This document shows positions 5,563 through 13,332 of a stretch of DNA of 17,678 nucleotides, piece after piece (the first letter of the stretch is position 1; every line of letters begins with the position of its first letter). Under the pieces are notes generated by a model. The model did no database searches. It saw only the letters and a list, made by a program, of their open reading frames with translations, and had not been told where the DNA came from. The stretch covers positions 1-17,678 of the forward strand of contig CALESB010000050.1 in assembly GCA_937906995.1 (NCBI GenBank), given 5' to 3'. The stretch is from an uncultured Sutterella sp. (GTDB lineage Bacteria > Pseudomonadota > Gammaproteobacteria > Burkholderiales > Burkholderiaceae_F). The position numbers were made by a program, and so were the translations under genes.

Positions 5563-6522
5563 ATGGCAGAACAAAGACTCGCAACGGCTACAACTGCCGT
5601 TCAAGCCCAACAAGAATCCATGCTGGCACGTTTTGGTAAGCGTTACGGCATGAGCGAAGACAAGTTCTACAAAGCCCTTGTCTCAGTCATTTATAAACCC
5701 AATGACAAGCGTCAATTAAGTGTTGAAGAGCTCACCGCCTTTTTGGTGGTGTGCGAACAATACTCGCTCAATCCTTTCTTAAAAGAGATTTATCCCGCGA
5801 TCAGTCCCAACAATGGTTTATTGCCCGTGTTGGGGGTGGACGGGTGGCTCAAGCAACTCAATCGTCACCCAGACTTCGATGGTGTTGAGGTGGAATACTC
5901 CGAGGAGGAAATCACCGTTAAACGTCAATCGTTAAGTAGAACCGACCTTCGAGAGCACGTCACGAGTGGGCCGAAATGGTGCAAGGTGTCGATTTTCCTT
6001 AAAGGAAAATCGCATCCCATCGTTGTTAAGGAATACCTCAAAGAGGTTTTCATGCCCACTAAAGAATGGAAAGACAAACCCTACCGAATGTTGCGTCACA
6101 AAACGCTCATTCAAGGGATTCGTATTGCTTGTGGCATGAGTGGTGTTTACGACCGAGAGGAAGTCAATACCATGATTGAAGAAGAGCACTACGAAAGTTC
6201 CCACCATATGCCCGAACGCACCACGCAAGCCGTAGAACAACTGCCCAAAGCCGTTGCCCCAAGGCAGTTTGGTGACGAAGGCAAACGTGATCTCTATGTT
6301 CAACGCGTCATTGAACGTTGTGCCCAACAGGGTGTGACGGCACAGGCGTTGGACTTCTTCACTGAAACGCTCGAAGGTGAAGACCTTCGATACGCCGTGA
6401 GGAAAGTGCAAGAGCGCATTGAAGCGGATGCCAAAGCGGTGATCGAGGACGCAAAGGAAGTCAACGCTTCGTCTGAGGTTTTGCCACAGGGCAAGATAAA
6501 GGACGAAGACCTTCCGTTTTAG
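5563..6522 (+). CDS. bet: Bet/RecT-family single-strand annealing protein, 319 aa
   Basis: Clear similarity to lambda Red-beta: QYSLNPFLKEIY (66-77), LPVLGVDGWLKQLN (87-100), FDGVEV (105-110), and PYRMLRHKTLIQGIRIACG about residues 180-198. Red-beta-type proteins bind single strands and anneal complementary DNA together with a partner 5'-3' exonuclease, here the next gene. The C-terminal region (about 215-310) is charged and helical. It ends DEDLPF, almost identical to the acidic tip of SSB, which is unusual for this family and may let it bind SSB partners or compete with SSB. The start at 5563 follows GGAG; the long in-frame extension runs through the leader and the fic 3' end. Nine bases separate the stop from the exonuclease start. 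Confidence 0.92.
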   Translation: MAEQRLATATTAVQAQQESMLARFGKRYGMSEDKFYKALVSVIYKPNDKRQLSVEELTAFLVVCEQYSLNPFLKEIYPAISPNNGLLPVLGVDGWLKQLNRHPDFDGVEVEYSEEEITVKRQSLSRTDLREHVTSGPKWCKVSIFLKGKSHPIVVKEYLKEVFMPTKEWKDKPYRMLRHKTLIQGIRIACGMSGVYDREEVNTMIEEEHYESSHHMPERTTQAVEQLPKAVAPRQFGDEGKRDLYVQRVIERCAQQGVTAQALDFFTETLEGEDLRYAVRKVQERIEADAKAVIEDAKEVNASSEVLPQGKIKDEDLPF

Positions 6523-6531
6523 GAGGGGGTA

Positions 6532-7557
6532 ATGAAGTGTGTTCATCTTCAACAAAAGTCGCCCGAGTGGAAACGCTGGCGACTAGACGGCATTACGGCG
6601 ACCGACACACCTGTGATTTTAGGTTGTAGCCCTTACAAAACCCCTTGGCGACTTTGGGCGGAGAAGGTGCAATTGTTGCGCACACCTGACCTCAGTCACG
6701 TTCCAGCCATTCAATGGGGCATTGCCCACGAAGATGTTGCTCGCAGCATCTATGAGCAACGTTTTAACGAGATTTTGTTGCCGTTTTGTGCCACTTACGA
6801 TGCCAATCCCATTTTTCGGGCATCGTTCGATGGCATTGACAGCAACGGTATGCCCGTTGAAATTAAGTGCCCCGGGGAAAAGACACTCGAAGACGTGAAG
6901 GCTAGAAAGCGTGATAGTGATGCGTTTAAGCTCTACTATGGACAAGTCCAACATCAAATGATGGTGGCCGAGTCCGATAAAGCGCGATTAATCTTTTACG
7001 ACTCCGATGCCAATGACATTGTAGGCTTTGAGATCATCAGAGACGATGCGTTTATCAAACGTATTCAAACCGAAGGCCAAGCCTTCTTTGAGTGTGTTCA
7101 AAGTCGCAAAGCTCCAGAGCGTGATCCCAGTCGCGATATGTTCATACCGCAAAGCGAAGACGATAAAAAGCGTTGGCTCTTGGCGGCGGGGCATTTGGTG
7201 GCGTTGGAGGCGAAAATTCAAGAAAAAAAGCTTGAAATGCTCGCGTTGGAATCGTCTTTAAAGCAATACAAAAACGATGTGATTGCCATCATGGGCGACA
7301 ACGACTGCGTTGCCGACTATGGCGGTATAGCAGTACGTAAAAGTATTGTGACGGGGAAAGTGGACTACAAACAAATGGTCTGCGATCTCTTAGGACGTGA
7401 ACCCAAAGAAGAAGAGCTAAAGAAGTATCACAAAGACGATACGATTCAGTGGCGATTTCGTTCAACGGGTGTCGCGAGTCTTGAGATCATCGATGAAAAA
7501 ATCATCGAAGATATCGAGTCGCACGCTTGTCACCTTGAGCCCAGTCTTTGGTTTTAA
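6532..7557 (+). CDS. YqaJ/lambda-exonuclease family nuclease, 341 aa
   Basis: The N-terminal half holds the PD-(D/E)xK core: SPEWKRWRLDGITATD (10-25), ASFDGID with catalytic Asp100, PVEIKC with Glu110 and Lys112, and the YYGQVQHQM helix (136-144) characteristic of YqaJ recombinases. It should degrade the 5' strand of duplex DNA and feed single strands to Bet. The C-terminal part (about 190-341) includes a long coiled-coil-like helix (about 215-250) and ends PSLWF. A strong SD (AGGAGGGGG) overlaps the bet stop, so this gene has no leader of its own and is translated with bet. Longer than lambda Exo (226 aa). Confidence 0.9.
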   Translation: MKCVHLQQKSPEWKRWRLDGITATDTPVILGCSPYKTPWRLWAEKVQLLRTPDLSHVPAIQWGIAHEDVARSIYEQRFNEILLPFCATYDANPIFRASFDGIDSNGMPVEIKCPGEKTLEDVKARKRDSDAFKLYYGQVQHQMMVAESDKARLIFYDSDANDIVGFEIIRDDAFIKRIQTEGQAFFECVQSRKAPERDPSRDMFIPQSEDDKKRWLLAAGHLVALEAKIQEKKLEMLALESSLKQYKNDVIAIMGDNDCVADYGGIAVRKSIVTGKVDYKQMVCDLLGREPKEEELKKYHKDDTIQWRFRSTGVASLEIIDEKIIEDIESHACHLEPSLWF

Positions 7558-7561
7558 TTAT

Positions 7562-7625
7562 CCCTGTTAGGGGCATTTTTTGCTCCTTAACAGGGCTTGA
7601 AATGCCTCTATTTTTTGGAGGTGTT
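7562..7625 (+). promoter_or_regulatory. Leader RNA switch (copy 4) before the 100-aa gene
   Basis: A-B: CCCTGTTAGGGG (7562-7573) with TCCTTAACAGGG (7584-7595), 12 bp with two G-U pairs. A-C: AGGGGCATTT (7569-7578) with AAATGCCTCT (7600-7609), 10 bp with one G-U pair, followed by A and T6. C-D: AATGCCTC (7601-7608) with GAGGTGTT (7618-7625), 8 bp with two G-U pairs, sealing the SD right up to ATG 7626. All three pairings are good in this copy. Confidence 0.78.
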
Positions 7626-7928
7626 ATGTTTTTCTTTCAAGTCAATTTCAAGATTTCTTCAAAGGCCGATCCGTCTGAAAAAGAGGTTCGATACGCTTTC
7701 GATAGACCCGTCAAAATCGGCAATACGTTCATCGTGGATACACCCATTGTTGTGAAGGCCAGTGCTTACCCGAAGTCTGGCCAATCCCTCATGAGTCAGT
7801 GCACTGCGCTTATGCCCTACTCCTGTCGTGGCGACACACCCGATGATCGAAGAAATCGAAAAATCGCAATGATGATGTTTGGCGCACTCTTGGGTGCGAC
7901 TTTCATCGCTAGCCTTCTTGGCTACTAA
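7626..7928 (+). CDS. Small protein with C-terminal membrane helix, 100 aa
   Basis: Family not recognised. Residues about 1-50 are polar and beta-rich (QVNFKISS, EVRYAFDRPVKIGNTFIVDTPIVVKA). A middle part carries two Cys (about 59 and 67). Residues about 80-99 (AMMMFGALLGATFIASLLGY) form a likely transmembrane helix at the very end, preceded by RRNRK, so a tail-anchored inner-membrane protein with the N-terminal domain in the cytoplasm is likely. The start at 7626 has GGAGG upstream and its own leader. It lies between the recombination genes and the DUF3150 gene; a role in DNA transfer or entry exclusion is only a guess. Confidence 0.6.
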   Translation: MFFFQVNFKISSKADPSEKEVRYAFDRPVKIGNTFIVDTPIVVKASAYPKSGQSLMSQCTALMPYSCRGDTPDDRRNRKIAMMMFGALLGATFIASLLGY

Positions 7929-7935
7929 TCCAACC

Positions 7936-8000
7936 AACCGTGTGTGGGTACGAAATCGGCCCACACGGGTTGTTTTGTACCCTTATTTTTGAGGTACAAA
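7936..8000 (+). promoter_or_regulatory. Leader RNA switch (copy 5) before the 300-aa gene
   Basis: A-B: AACCGTGTGTGGG (7936-7948) with CCCACACGGGTT (7960-7971), with a 2-base bulge. A-C: GGGTACGAAA (7946-7955) with TTTTGTACCC (7973-7982), 10 bp with one G-U pair. C-D: TTTTGTACC (7973-7981) with GGTACAAAA (7993-8001), 9 bp perfect, so the SD and the A of the start codon ATG 8001 are both base-paired. The loop between is CTTATTTTTGA. Confidence 0.78.
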
Positions 8001-8903
8001 ATGGACAATATCGAAATTTTAGTTTTAAACAAGAACCCTAACTTGTGCTCAGAGCACGAGGCCGTAGACGAGCTCATTAATCTTCATCTGGTTTCTAACT
8101 ACAAGGGCAAGGAGATTCGTAAAAGAATCACCGCCTTTAAGCGCGAAGCGATGGAAGAATTGGTGGCGCTTGACTCCATGGTTGGGGACTTTGATCCGAA
8201 CCCATCCCAACGAAGCCAGTGGATTGTTCCTCTGAATCCAGAAAACGAAGCGGTTTTTCAAAATTATGCAAAACGCTTTCGTTCGGACAGAAGGTCTCAA
8301 TTTCTATCGTTTGTTTTTTCTAAAAAGAACGCGATGGATACGTTTCGCCGAGAAGAGGGGAGCTTGCATACTGCTAAGATTTTGAGTTCGGTGCATGAGT
8401 ATTTAGAGGCTCGAGTCTTGCAACCCAAGTTTGCCATGGTGAGAAAAACGATGACGCTTGAGGAGTTGGAACAGGCCTTAGTCAAAAGGCTTTTTCTTAG
8501 TGCCAATCAAGCGGAAGTCAGAATCCAACAAGCTAGGGTCTACTGCATTGACAATTGGGTGAAGGCCTATCCAAAGCTTCAAGGGTCAAGACTCTTGCAA
8601 GGGGCGCGAGCCATTGCGCAATTTTTCCAAGACAATGAAGAGTCCATTAACTTTGCAAACTTAAACCGCGTGTTGCTTCGTATGGACATCAACGATCCCG
8701 TCAAAACGATTGTGCAGTTTTGTCACTACATCGGCAAAGAAGCCGAAAGTCGTAGGGGCAAACAGATCGTGAGATATCTGGATTACGTCAAAACCATGAA
8801 GTTGCTCATTATCGATGGACCACTAAAGGTTCAAAGACCCTCGGCAATGTTGCGTTTTGAAGCCGTCTCGGAGGATTTGCGCCGCTCAAGCGTGTGGTTC
8901 TAA
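8001..8903 (+). CDS. Hypothetical protein, 300 aa
   Basis: Not recognised. The sequence is mostly helical and rich in Lys/Arg (NYKGKEIRKRITAFKREAMEE, KRFRSDRRSQ). No P-loop, HNH, zinc finger or membrane segment is seen. The middle (about 150-200) has an LEELEQALVKR helix, possibly a DNA-binding or oligomerisation region. It ends RRSSVWF, like the exonuclease (PSLWF) and the next protein (SSMFW). The start at 8001 follows GAGG and the leader copy; the in-frame extension to 7944 overlaps the leader. Its place between exonuclease and DUF3150 genes suggests a role in element DNA maintenance, without direct evidence. Confidence 0.65.
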   Translation: MDNIEILVLNKNPNLCSEHEAVDELINLHLVSNYKGKEIRKRITAFKREAMEELVALDSMVGDFDPNPSQRSQWIVPLNPENEAVFQNYAKRFRSDRRSQFLSFVFSKKNAMDTFRREEGSLHTAKILSSVHEYLEARVLQPKFAMVRKTMTLEELEQALVKRLFLSANQAEVRIQQARVYCIDNWVKAYPKLQGSRLLQGARAIAQFFQDNEESINFANLNRVLLRMDINDPVKTIVQFCHYIGKEAESRRGKQIVRYLDYVKTMKLLIIDGPLKVQRPSAMLRFEAVSEDLRRSSVWF

Positions 8904-8916
8904 TTCTTTTTCTTTT

Positions 8917-8983
8917 CCCCTGTGGGTACAAAACACTGCCCACGTGGGGGTCGTTTTGTGCCCATTATTTTTTGGAGTACAAA
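8917..8983 (+). promoter_or_regulatory. Leader RNA switch (copy 6) before the DUF3150-like gene
   Basis: A-B: CCCC-T-GTGGG (8917-8926) with CCCAC-GT-GGGG (8939-8949), 9 pairs around a 1x2 loop. A-C: GGGTACAAAAC (8924-8934) with GTTTTGTGCCC (8953-8963), 11 bp with one G-U pair. C-D: TTTTGTGC (8954-8961) with GTACAAAA (8977-8984), 8 bp with one G-U pair, reaching into ATG 8984. U tract T6 at 8968-8973, then GGAG. Confidence 0.77.
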
Positions 8984-10150
8984 ATGACTCATCAAGAACG
9001 TATTTCCGATCGTTTGGCGATCGTTGTACTGAACTTCCGTCAATGGACGGGTGAAACCGTCCTCGATAAGGATGACTTCCAATTGGGCCAAGGGGGCAAA
9101 TTGCCCCCACAACACCTTGCGCATTTGGGCAGTAAACGCATCTGCAACCCAGAGGACCTTCGCGTCTTTGCTTCCATTAAGCAACGGGCGGTGAGATTAC
9201 TGGAAAGTTGCGGTGTGCCTTATTTGGGCGGTTGGGCGGTACCTTTGTCGCAATCGAAGAAAGTCTTGTTGATGTTGGATGGCTACGTGCGCGAGTACGA
9301 AGTGGCCAAAGCCACGTTTCTTCAACGCTACGATGAAGCGGTCAAAGCGTGGATTGCGCAAAACCCTGAATTTGGTTCAGAGATTCTTCGCAGTGTGAAG
9401 ACCAAAAGTCATGTTGAAGCTCGGATTCGTTCGGGTTACAGCGTCTTTAAAGTCCAAGCGTTCGAAGGCGATGCGAGCTCTTTTGATCTAGCGGAAGCGG
9501 GATTAGGAGAGACGTTACTCACTGAGGTCGCTAAAACCGCCCGTGAACTTTATCGCCGAACCTTTGCGGGGAAAGATCAAGTCACCGCTCGTGCTCTCGA
9601 CCCCATTCGGCGGATTCGAGCGCGGCTCGCGGGATTAGCCTTTATTGATAAGGGCATCTTTCCTGTCGTTAACGCTATCGACCAAGCCCTCTCGCCACTA
9701 TCGAAGTACGGCCCTTACAAGGGCAGTGACTTTCATCAACTCACCTCCATCGTTTTAGTGCTTTGTGACGAAGATCGCATGAGAGACCTCTCTGAAGCGG
9801 TTGTCGATCAACAAAGCACGCAAAGCGCAGAGGACTTTGCGTTGATGCCAGAAGCGCCCCAAACCTCATCGAGTGGTTGTGTTCAACACCAAGACTCTCC
9901 CAAAGTTCTCCCCTCTCAAGGGGATAAGCAAAACGATCGGGATCAGGACTTGTCGTTGGACTGGGAGGCCCAGCTTGATGCCTTTTTGGAGTCGAAAAAG
10001 TCTGAGACGCACACTCATCAGGAATCTCTGACCCCAGCGAGCGACTCAAACGCTGAAAACGTCAAGAACACTTCAGTGGAGAGTCAGAAAGAGCAAACGC
10101 CTGTTTTGCCCTCTTTTGCTCAAGAGAACGCTTCTTCAATGTTTTGGTAA
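8984..10150 (+). CDS. DUF3150 domain protein, 388 aa
   Basis: The N-terminal ~300 residues have the order I associate with DUF3150 proteins of ICE and IncC plasmids: LAIVVLNFRQWTGE near the start, LPPQHLAHLGSKRICNPEDL (about 39-58), CGVPYLGGWAVPLSQ (about 75-89), and YDEAVKAWI (about 115-123). The function of the family is unknown; it is repeatedly found next to CobS-like ATPase and VWA genes, so it may form a complex with them. The last ~90 residues are low-complexity and acidic/polar (Q, S, E, T), probably a flexible tail, ending SSMFW. The start at 8984 follows GGAG; the extension to 8894 covers the leader. Confidence 0.78.
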   Translation: MTHQERISDRLAIVVLNFRQWTGETVLDKDDFQLGQGGKLPPQHLAHLGSKRICNPEDLRVFASIKQRAVRLLESCGVPYLGGWAVPLSQSKKVLLMLDGYVREYEVAKATFLQRYDEAVKAWIAQNPEFGSEILRSVKTKSHVEARIRSGYSVFKVQAFEGDASSFDLAEAGLGETLLTEVAKTARELYRRTFAGKDQVTARALDPIRRIRARLAGLAFIDKGIFPVVNAIDQALSPLSKYGPYKGSDFHQLTSIVLVLCDEDRMRDLSEAVVDQQSTQSAEDFALMPEAPQTSSSGCVQHQDSPKVLPSQGDKQNDRDQDLSLDWEAQLDAFLESKKSETHTHQESLTPASDSNAENVKNTSVESQKEQTPVLPSFAQENASSMFW

Positions 10151-10166
10151 TTCGTTAATTCACTTT

Positions 10167-10240
10167 CCGCAAGGGACATGCTTTTCTCCCTTGTGGGGGT
10201 AAAGGCTGTTCTTTGCGGTTTTTCTCTTGGAGAAATCGCT
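10167..10240 (+). promoter_or_regulatory. Leader RNA switch (copy 7) before the VWA gene
   Basis: A-B: CCGCAAGGGA (10167-10176) with TCCCTTGTGG (10187-10196), 10 bp with one G-U pair. A-C: CCGCAAGGGACA (10167-10178) with TGTTCTTTGCGG (10207-10218), 12 bp with two G-U pairs, ending exactly at T5 (10219-10223): the clearest terminator shape of the set. C-D: GCG (10215-10217) with CGC (10237-10239) plus TTTCTC (10221-10226) with GAGAAA (10230-10235), hiding the SD. ATG at 10241. Confidence 0.8.
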
Positions 10241-11974
10241 ATGAACAATACGCTATTTCAATCCTTGCCCATTGTGGCGCACGCCATTGGTCAGCACTGT
10301 GGTGTTTGCGTTGAGGTGGGTGGCGAGACCGCTTACACAGACGGTCAAACGGTCCATCTGCCGAATCCCAAGGCCTTTGATCGTGACGTGCTTTTGGGCT
10401 TTTTAGTCCATGAAGCAAGCCACGTTCGATTCTCGGACTTTAGACCACTCAAACGTATTAAAACGCCGATTGTTAAACACCTTCAAAACATCTACGAAGA
10501 CGCTCGCATCGAGCGTTTGATCTGCGGGGTGTATCGAGGAGCGAACGGGTTTTTAAAAAGAACCGTCAAACACGTTTTCGGTGATGCATATCAGGTCTCT
10601 GAAAATGTCACTTCTTTAACGATTTTGATGGACTTTATTGCGTTTGATGTCTGGGATCGTTTTCGTTTAAGCGGGGGCATTTTGACCCCTCACGCGAGAA
10701 CAACTCGTCAGTTGGCCCAAAGGCTTTTCCCTCATGCGTTTCTTGATGAGCTTTGCGCGATCAATGACAAAGTCGCCCTTGCCAAAAGCTCGGACGATAC
10801 TTTGGTATTGGCAAACGAAGTACACGAGAAGCTCAAAGCCTTTTTTAAAGACCACCCTCAAGCGATGCAAAGTCAGAGTGACTCTGCTTCTACAAAGAGT
10901 GACGCTTTCAATGAAGGCAAGGGCAATGACAAGCAAGGTAATCCTTCCCTGTCAAAGACAGACGTTAAAGATGACGCCAATGGCTCACAAGCTTTGGATG
11001 CCTCAGGTTCTTCTTTACCAAGTCAATCTCAACCCAACGGTTCAACGACCGCGAGAAAGACAAGCGCTGAGAAGACCAAGCCACTTCGAGCTCAAGTTCT
11101 AAAAGCCTTGGACGCTTATGAGGACGCTTCAAAAGACCTCGCCAAAACCTTGGCGGGCGATATTGCCCAACAGGTCAAAGACAGTGGCGTTCACGAAGAA
11201 CCCCTTTCGCACTCGGCGACAAACGTTCCCGCTACACGTCAAGAAGACGTGTTGGCAAGCGACTTTTTAAACGAGTCTCGAGCGTTAAGTCAGGGACTCA
11301 AACGTCAGTTAGTGGGGCTGGTAGAAGCGGCATCTCGCCGTCAAACGAAGACGCGTCAAAGCGGTCGAAAGATCGCCAAGACGAAGCTGGCGCGTTTGGC
11401 CTATTGGAACACTCGCGTGTTTGAAAAGACGGTCGAACACACGTCAACGGCAAGCGCCGTTCATATTCTTTTGGATATGAGTGGTTCGATGCGAGGACGC
11501 GAAGTCGTGGCCGCCAAAGCGGCAACTGCTCTTTTGATGGCCTTGATGAGTCTGCCTAAAACCAATCCCGCCTTATCCATTTTTCCAGCAACGACCGTCA
11601 AAGCCGCCTCTGAAGTCATTGTGGCTCACGGTGAAAAACTCACACACGGTGTCAATGGACGATTTCATCGTTTTTTTGCTTCGGGAGGAACACCGCTTGC
11701 GCGTGCCTTAGCTGAGGTCGTGCAAGCGTTAGCCCTCACACGAGAAAAACGCCGAATCGTCATTGTGATTACCGATGGGGCACCCGATGACGAAGGGGCG
11801 GCGAAAGCGTACTTGGAAAAAATGAAGCTTTCCGGGATTGACATCTACGGCATTGGGATTGGCTATGACGTGAGCCACCTTTTTGACAACAGCGTGACGA
11901 TCAAAAGCGTCCATGAGCTCACGAAGGTGCTTTTTGCGTTAGCTAAACACACGTCACTTTTAGCTGTTCACTAG
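10241..11974 (+). CDS. CobT-like VWA-domain protein with HEASH motif, 577 aa
   Basis: The N-terminal domain has FLVHEASHVRFSDF (HEASH at 57-61) and EDARIER (86-92), a zincin-like pattern seen in CobT/NorD-type VWA proteins; whether it binds metal is unknown. A long polar linker (about 205-300, rich in S, N, D, K, Q) follows, then a basic helical part (about 350-400), then the VWA domain with MIDAS DMSGS (412-416) and TDGAPDDE (511-518), an integrin-type Mg-binding fold. In this family the VWA protein is the effector of a MoxR/CobS ATPase, here probably the product at 2032-3021, although the genes are 7 kb apart. The start at 10241 has GGAGA. The stop codon overlaps the SD of the next gene. 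Confidence 0.85.
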   Translation: MNNTLFQSLPIVAHAIGQHCGVCVEVGGETAYTDGQTVHLPNPKAFDRDVLLGFLVHEASHVRFSDFRPLKRIKTPIVKHLQNIYEDARIERLICGVYRGANGFLKRTVKHVFGDAYQVSENVTSLTILMDFIAFDVWDRFRLSGGILTPHARTTRQLAQRLFPHAFLDELCAINDKVALAKSSDDTLVLANEVHEKLKAFFKDHPQAMQSQSDSASTKSDAFNEGKGNDKQGNPSLSKTDVKDDANGSQALDASGSSLPSQSQPNGSTTARKTSAEKTKPLRAQVLKALDAYEDASKDLAKTLAGDIAQQVKDSGVHEEPLSHSATNVPATRQEDVLASDFLNESRALSQGLKRQLVGLVEAASRRQTKTRQSGRKIAKTKLARLAYWNTRVFEKTVEHTSTASAVHILLDMSGSMRGREVVAAKAATALLMALMSLPKTNPALSIFPATTVKAASEVIVAHGEKLTHGVNGRFHRFFASGGTPLARALAEVVQALALTREKRRIVIVITDGAPDDEGAAKAYLEKMKLSGIDIYGIGIGYDVSHLFDNSVTIKSVHELTKVLFALAKHTSLLAVH

Positions 11975-11983
11975 GAGGTTTCA

Positions 11984-13324
11984 ATGAAAGGGTACAACGC
12001 CCGTGAAGTGAAACTCTTGGCGCAAAACCAATGGAAGTTCATCTTTCTTCAATTAGCTCCCGAGCTTAAAGAAGCGATTGAACACGTGGGTCGTCACGTT
12101 GCCTGTCCCGTTCACGGGGGAGGCGATGGTTTTCGGCTTTTTCCTCGGTTTAACGTCAAGGGTGATGGGATCTGCAACACCTGTGGAGCAAAAACCAACG
12201 GCATTTCGATGCTGATGTGGGTTAATCACTGGACATTTTCCGAAGCGGTCAATGCTGTTGGAAGATTACTCAGTGCACCCATCTCTCATCAAGGAGAGAT
12301 GGAAACGATTAAGCCTCAGTCTTTTGAGGGGTATTTCCAAGGCTTTTATAAGCGTCAAGCAAATAAGGGTGACAACGGAATTTATCTTTCAAAAACGGAA
12401 AAAAGCGATGAAATGCCAGATAAGAGCGCATTTTTTGTGCTTTACGGCGCAGATTTGGTGCGCGCTTGCCAAGGGTTGCGAATCAACGACTATGTGCAAG
12501 TCACACGCTTTGCACGTCAAAAGTTCGTGATTCGTGGTCGCGTGGTACACAAAGCCCTTTGGACGGTAAAAATCATTGCCACTCCCGAAGAGCGTTTGAA
12601 AAAAGCGCATCAGGTTGAAGAACTTCGTCAAGCACGTATGGCCCATCGCGTCCAAGCTATTGACAAGGTTTGGCAAGAGACGGTGAACGTGTCTGACACC
12701 GAGGAAAAAGCGCAACCCGTGTTGCGTTATTTCGCCAATCGATCGATTGCTTGTGTGTTGGATGCAGATAACGTGAGATGCGCCGACCGATTGCCTTTTT
12801 TTGAGAAAGGAAAGGTCGTCGGAGACTTTCCCGCTCTCGTTTGTGCTGTCAGAGACAGTCACGGACGTGTGGTGAGTCTTCATCGAACGTACCTCACGAG
12901 CACGGGTGAGAAGGCCAAGGTCAAAGACCCTAAGAAACTTATGGCGGTGCCTGATGATCGCACGATCAAAGGCGCGGCCATTCGTTTGGTGCAAACGTCC
13001 AAACACGTGATCGGGATCGCCGAAGGTGTGGAGACCGCTCTATCCGTTGTCACGGCAACGGGGCTAGCCTGTTGGTCGGTGATTTCTGAAGGCGGTATGC
13101 GACATTTCGAACCCCCAAAGGGGATTCGGTTTGTGCATATTTTTGCCGACAAGGATCGCTCAGGTGTGGGGCAAGACGCGGCGAAGGTTTTGCAAGCTCG
13201 ACTGCAATCCATGGCCATTGGTTCGCGGATTTATCTACCAAAAGAGCCGATTCCAGACGATGCGAAAGGCATAGATTGGAATGATGTTCTGCAAATGGGC
13301 GGACGCTTTCCAAGGTTTGTTTAA
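11984..13324 (+). CDS. Zinc-finger plus Toprim protein (primase-like), 446 aa
   Basis: An N-terminal zinc ribbon has Cys41, His44, Cys64 and Cys67 (CPVH...CNTC), as in P4-alpha/DnaG-type primases. The C-terminal Toprim domain has the catalytic Glu at about 347 in AEGVETALS and the DxD pair Asp389/Asp391 in FADKDRSG. The middle (about 110-330) is less conserved. No helicase P-loop is present, so it resembles primase-only Toprim proteins of plasmids and ICE rather than full P4 alpha. It probably makes primers on element DNA after transfer. AGGAGG (11973-11978) overlaps the VWA stop, so it has no leader and is translated with the VWA gene. Confidence 0.85.
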   Translation: MKGYNAREVKLLAQNQWKFIFLQLAPELKEAIEHVGRHVACPVHGGGDGFRLFPRFNVKGDGICNTCGAKTNGISMLMWVNHWTFSEAVNAVGRLLSAPISHQGEMETIKPQSFEGYFQGFYKRQANKGDNGIYLSKTEKSDEMPDKSAFFVLYGADLVRACQGLRINDYVQVTRFARQKFVIRGRVVHKALWTVKIIATPEERLKKAHQVEELRQARMAHRVQAIDKVWQETVNVSDTEEKAQPVLRYFANRSIACVLDADNVRCADRLPFFEKGKVVGDFPALVCAVRDSHGRVVSLHRTYLTSTGEKAKVKDPKKLMAVPDDRTIKGAAIRLVQTSKHVIGIAEGVETALSVVTATGLACWSVISEGGMRHFEPPKGIRFVHIFADKDRSGVGQDAAKVLQARLQSMAIGSRIYLPKEPIPDDAKGIDWNDVLQMGGRFPRFV

Positions 13325-13332
13325 TTTTTTTA

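Noticed and set aside
5932..6555. 207-aa open frame on the minus strand opposite bet
   Set aside because: It lies wholly over the bet and exonuclease genes, has no SD, and encodes nothing recognisable; a shadow frame.
12389..13006. 205-aa minus-strand frame opposite the Toprim gene
   Set aside because: It overlaps a gene with clear zinc-finger and Toprim motifs and has no family signature of its own.
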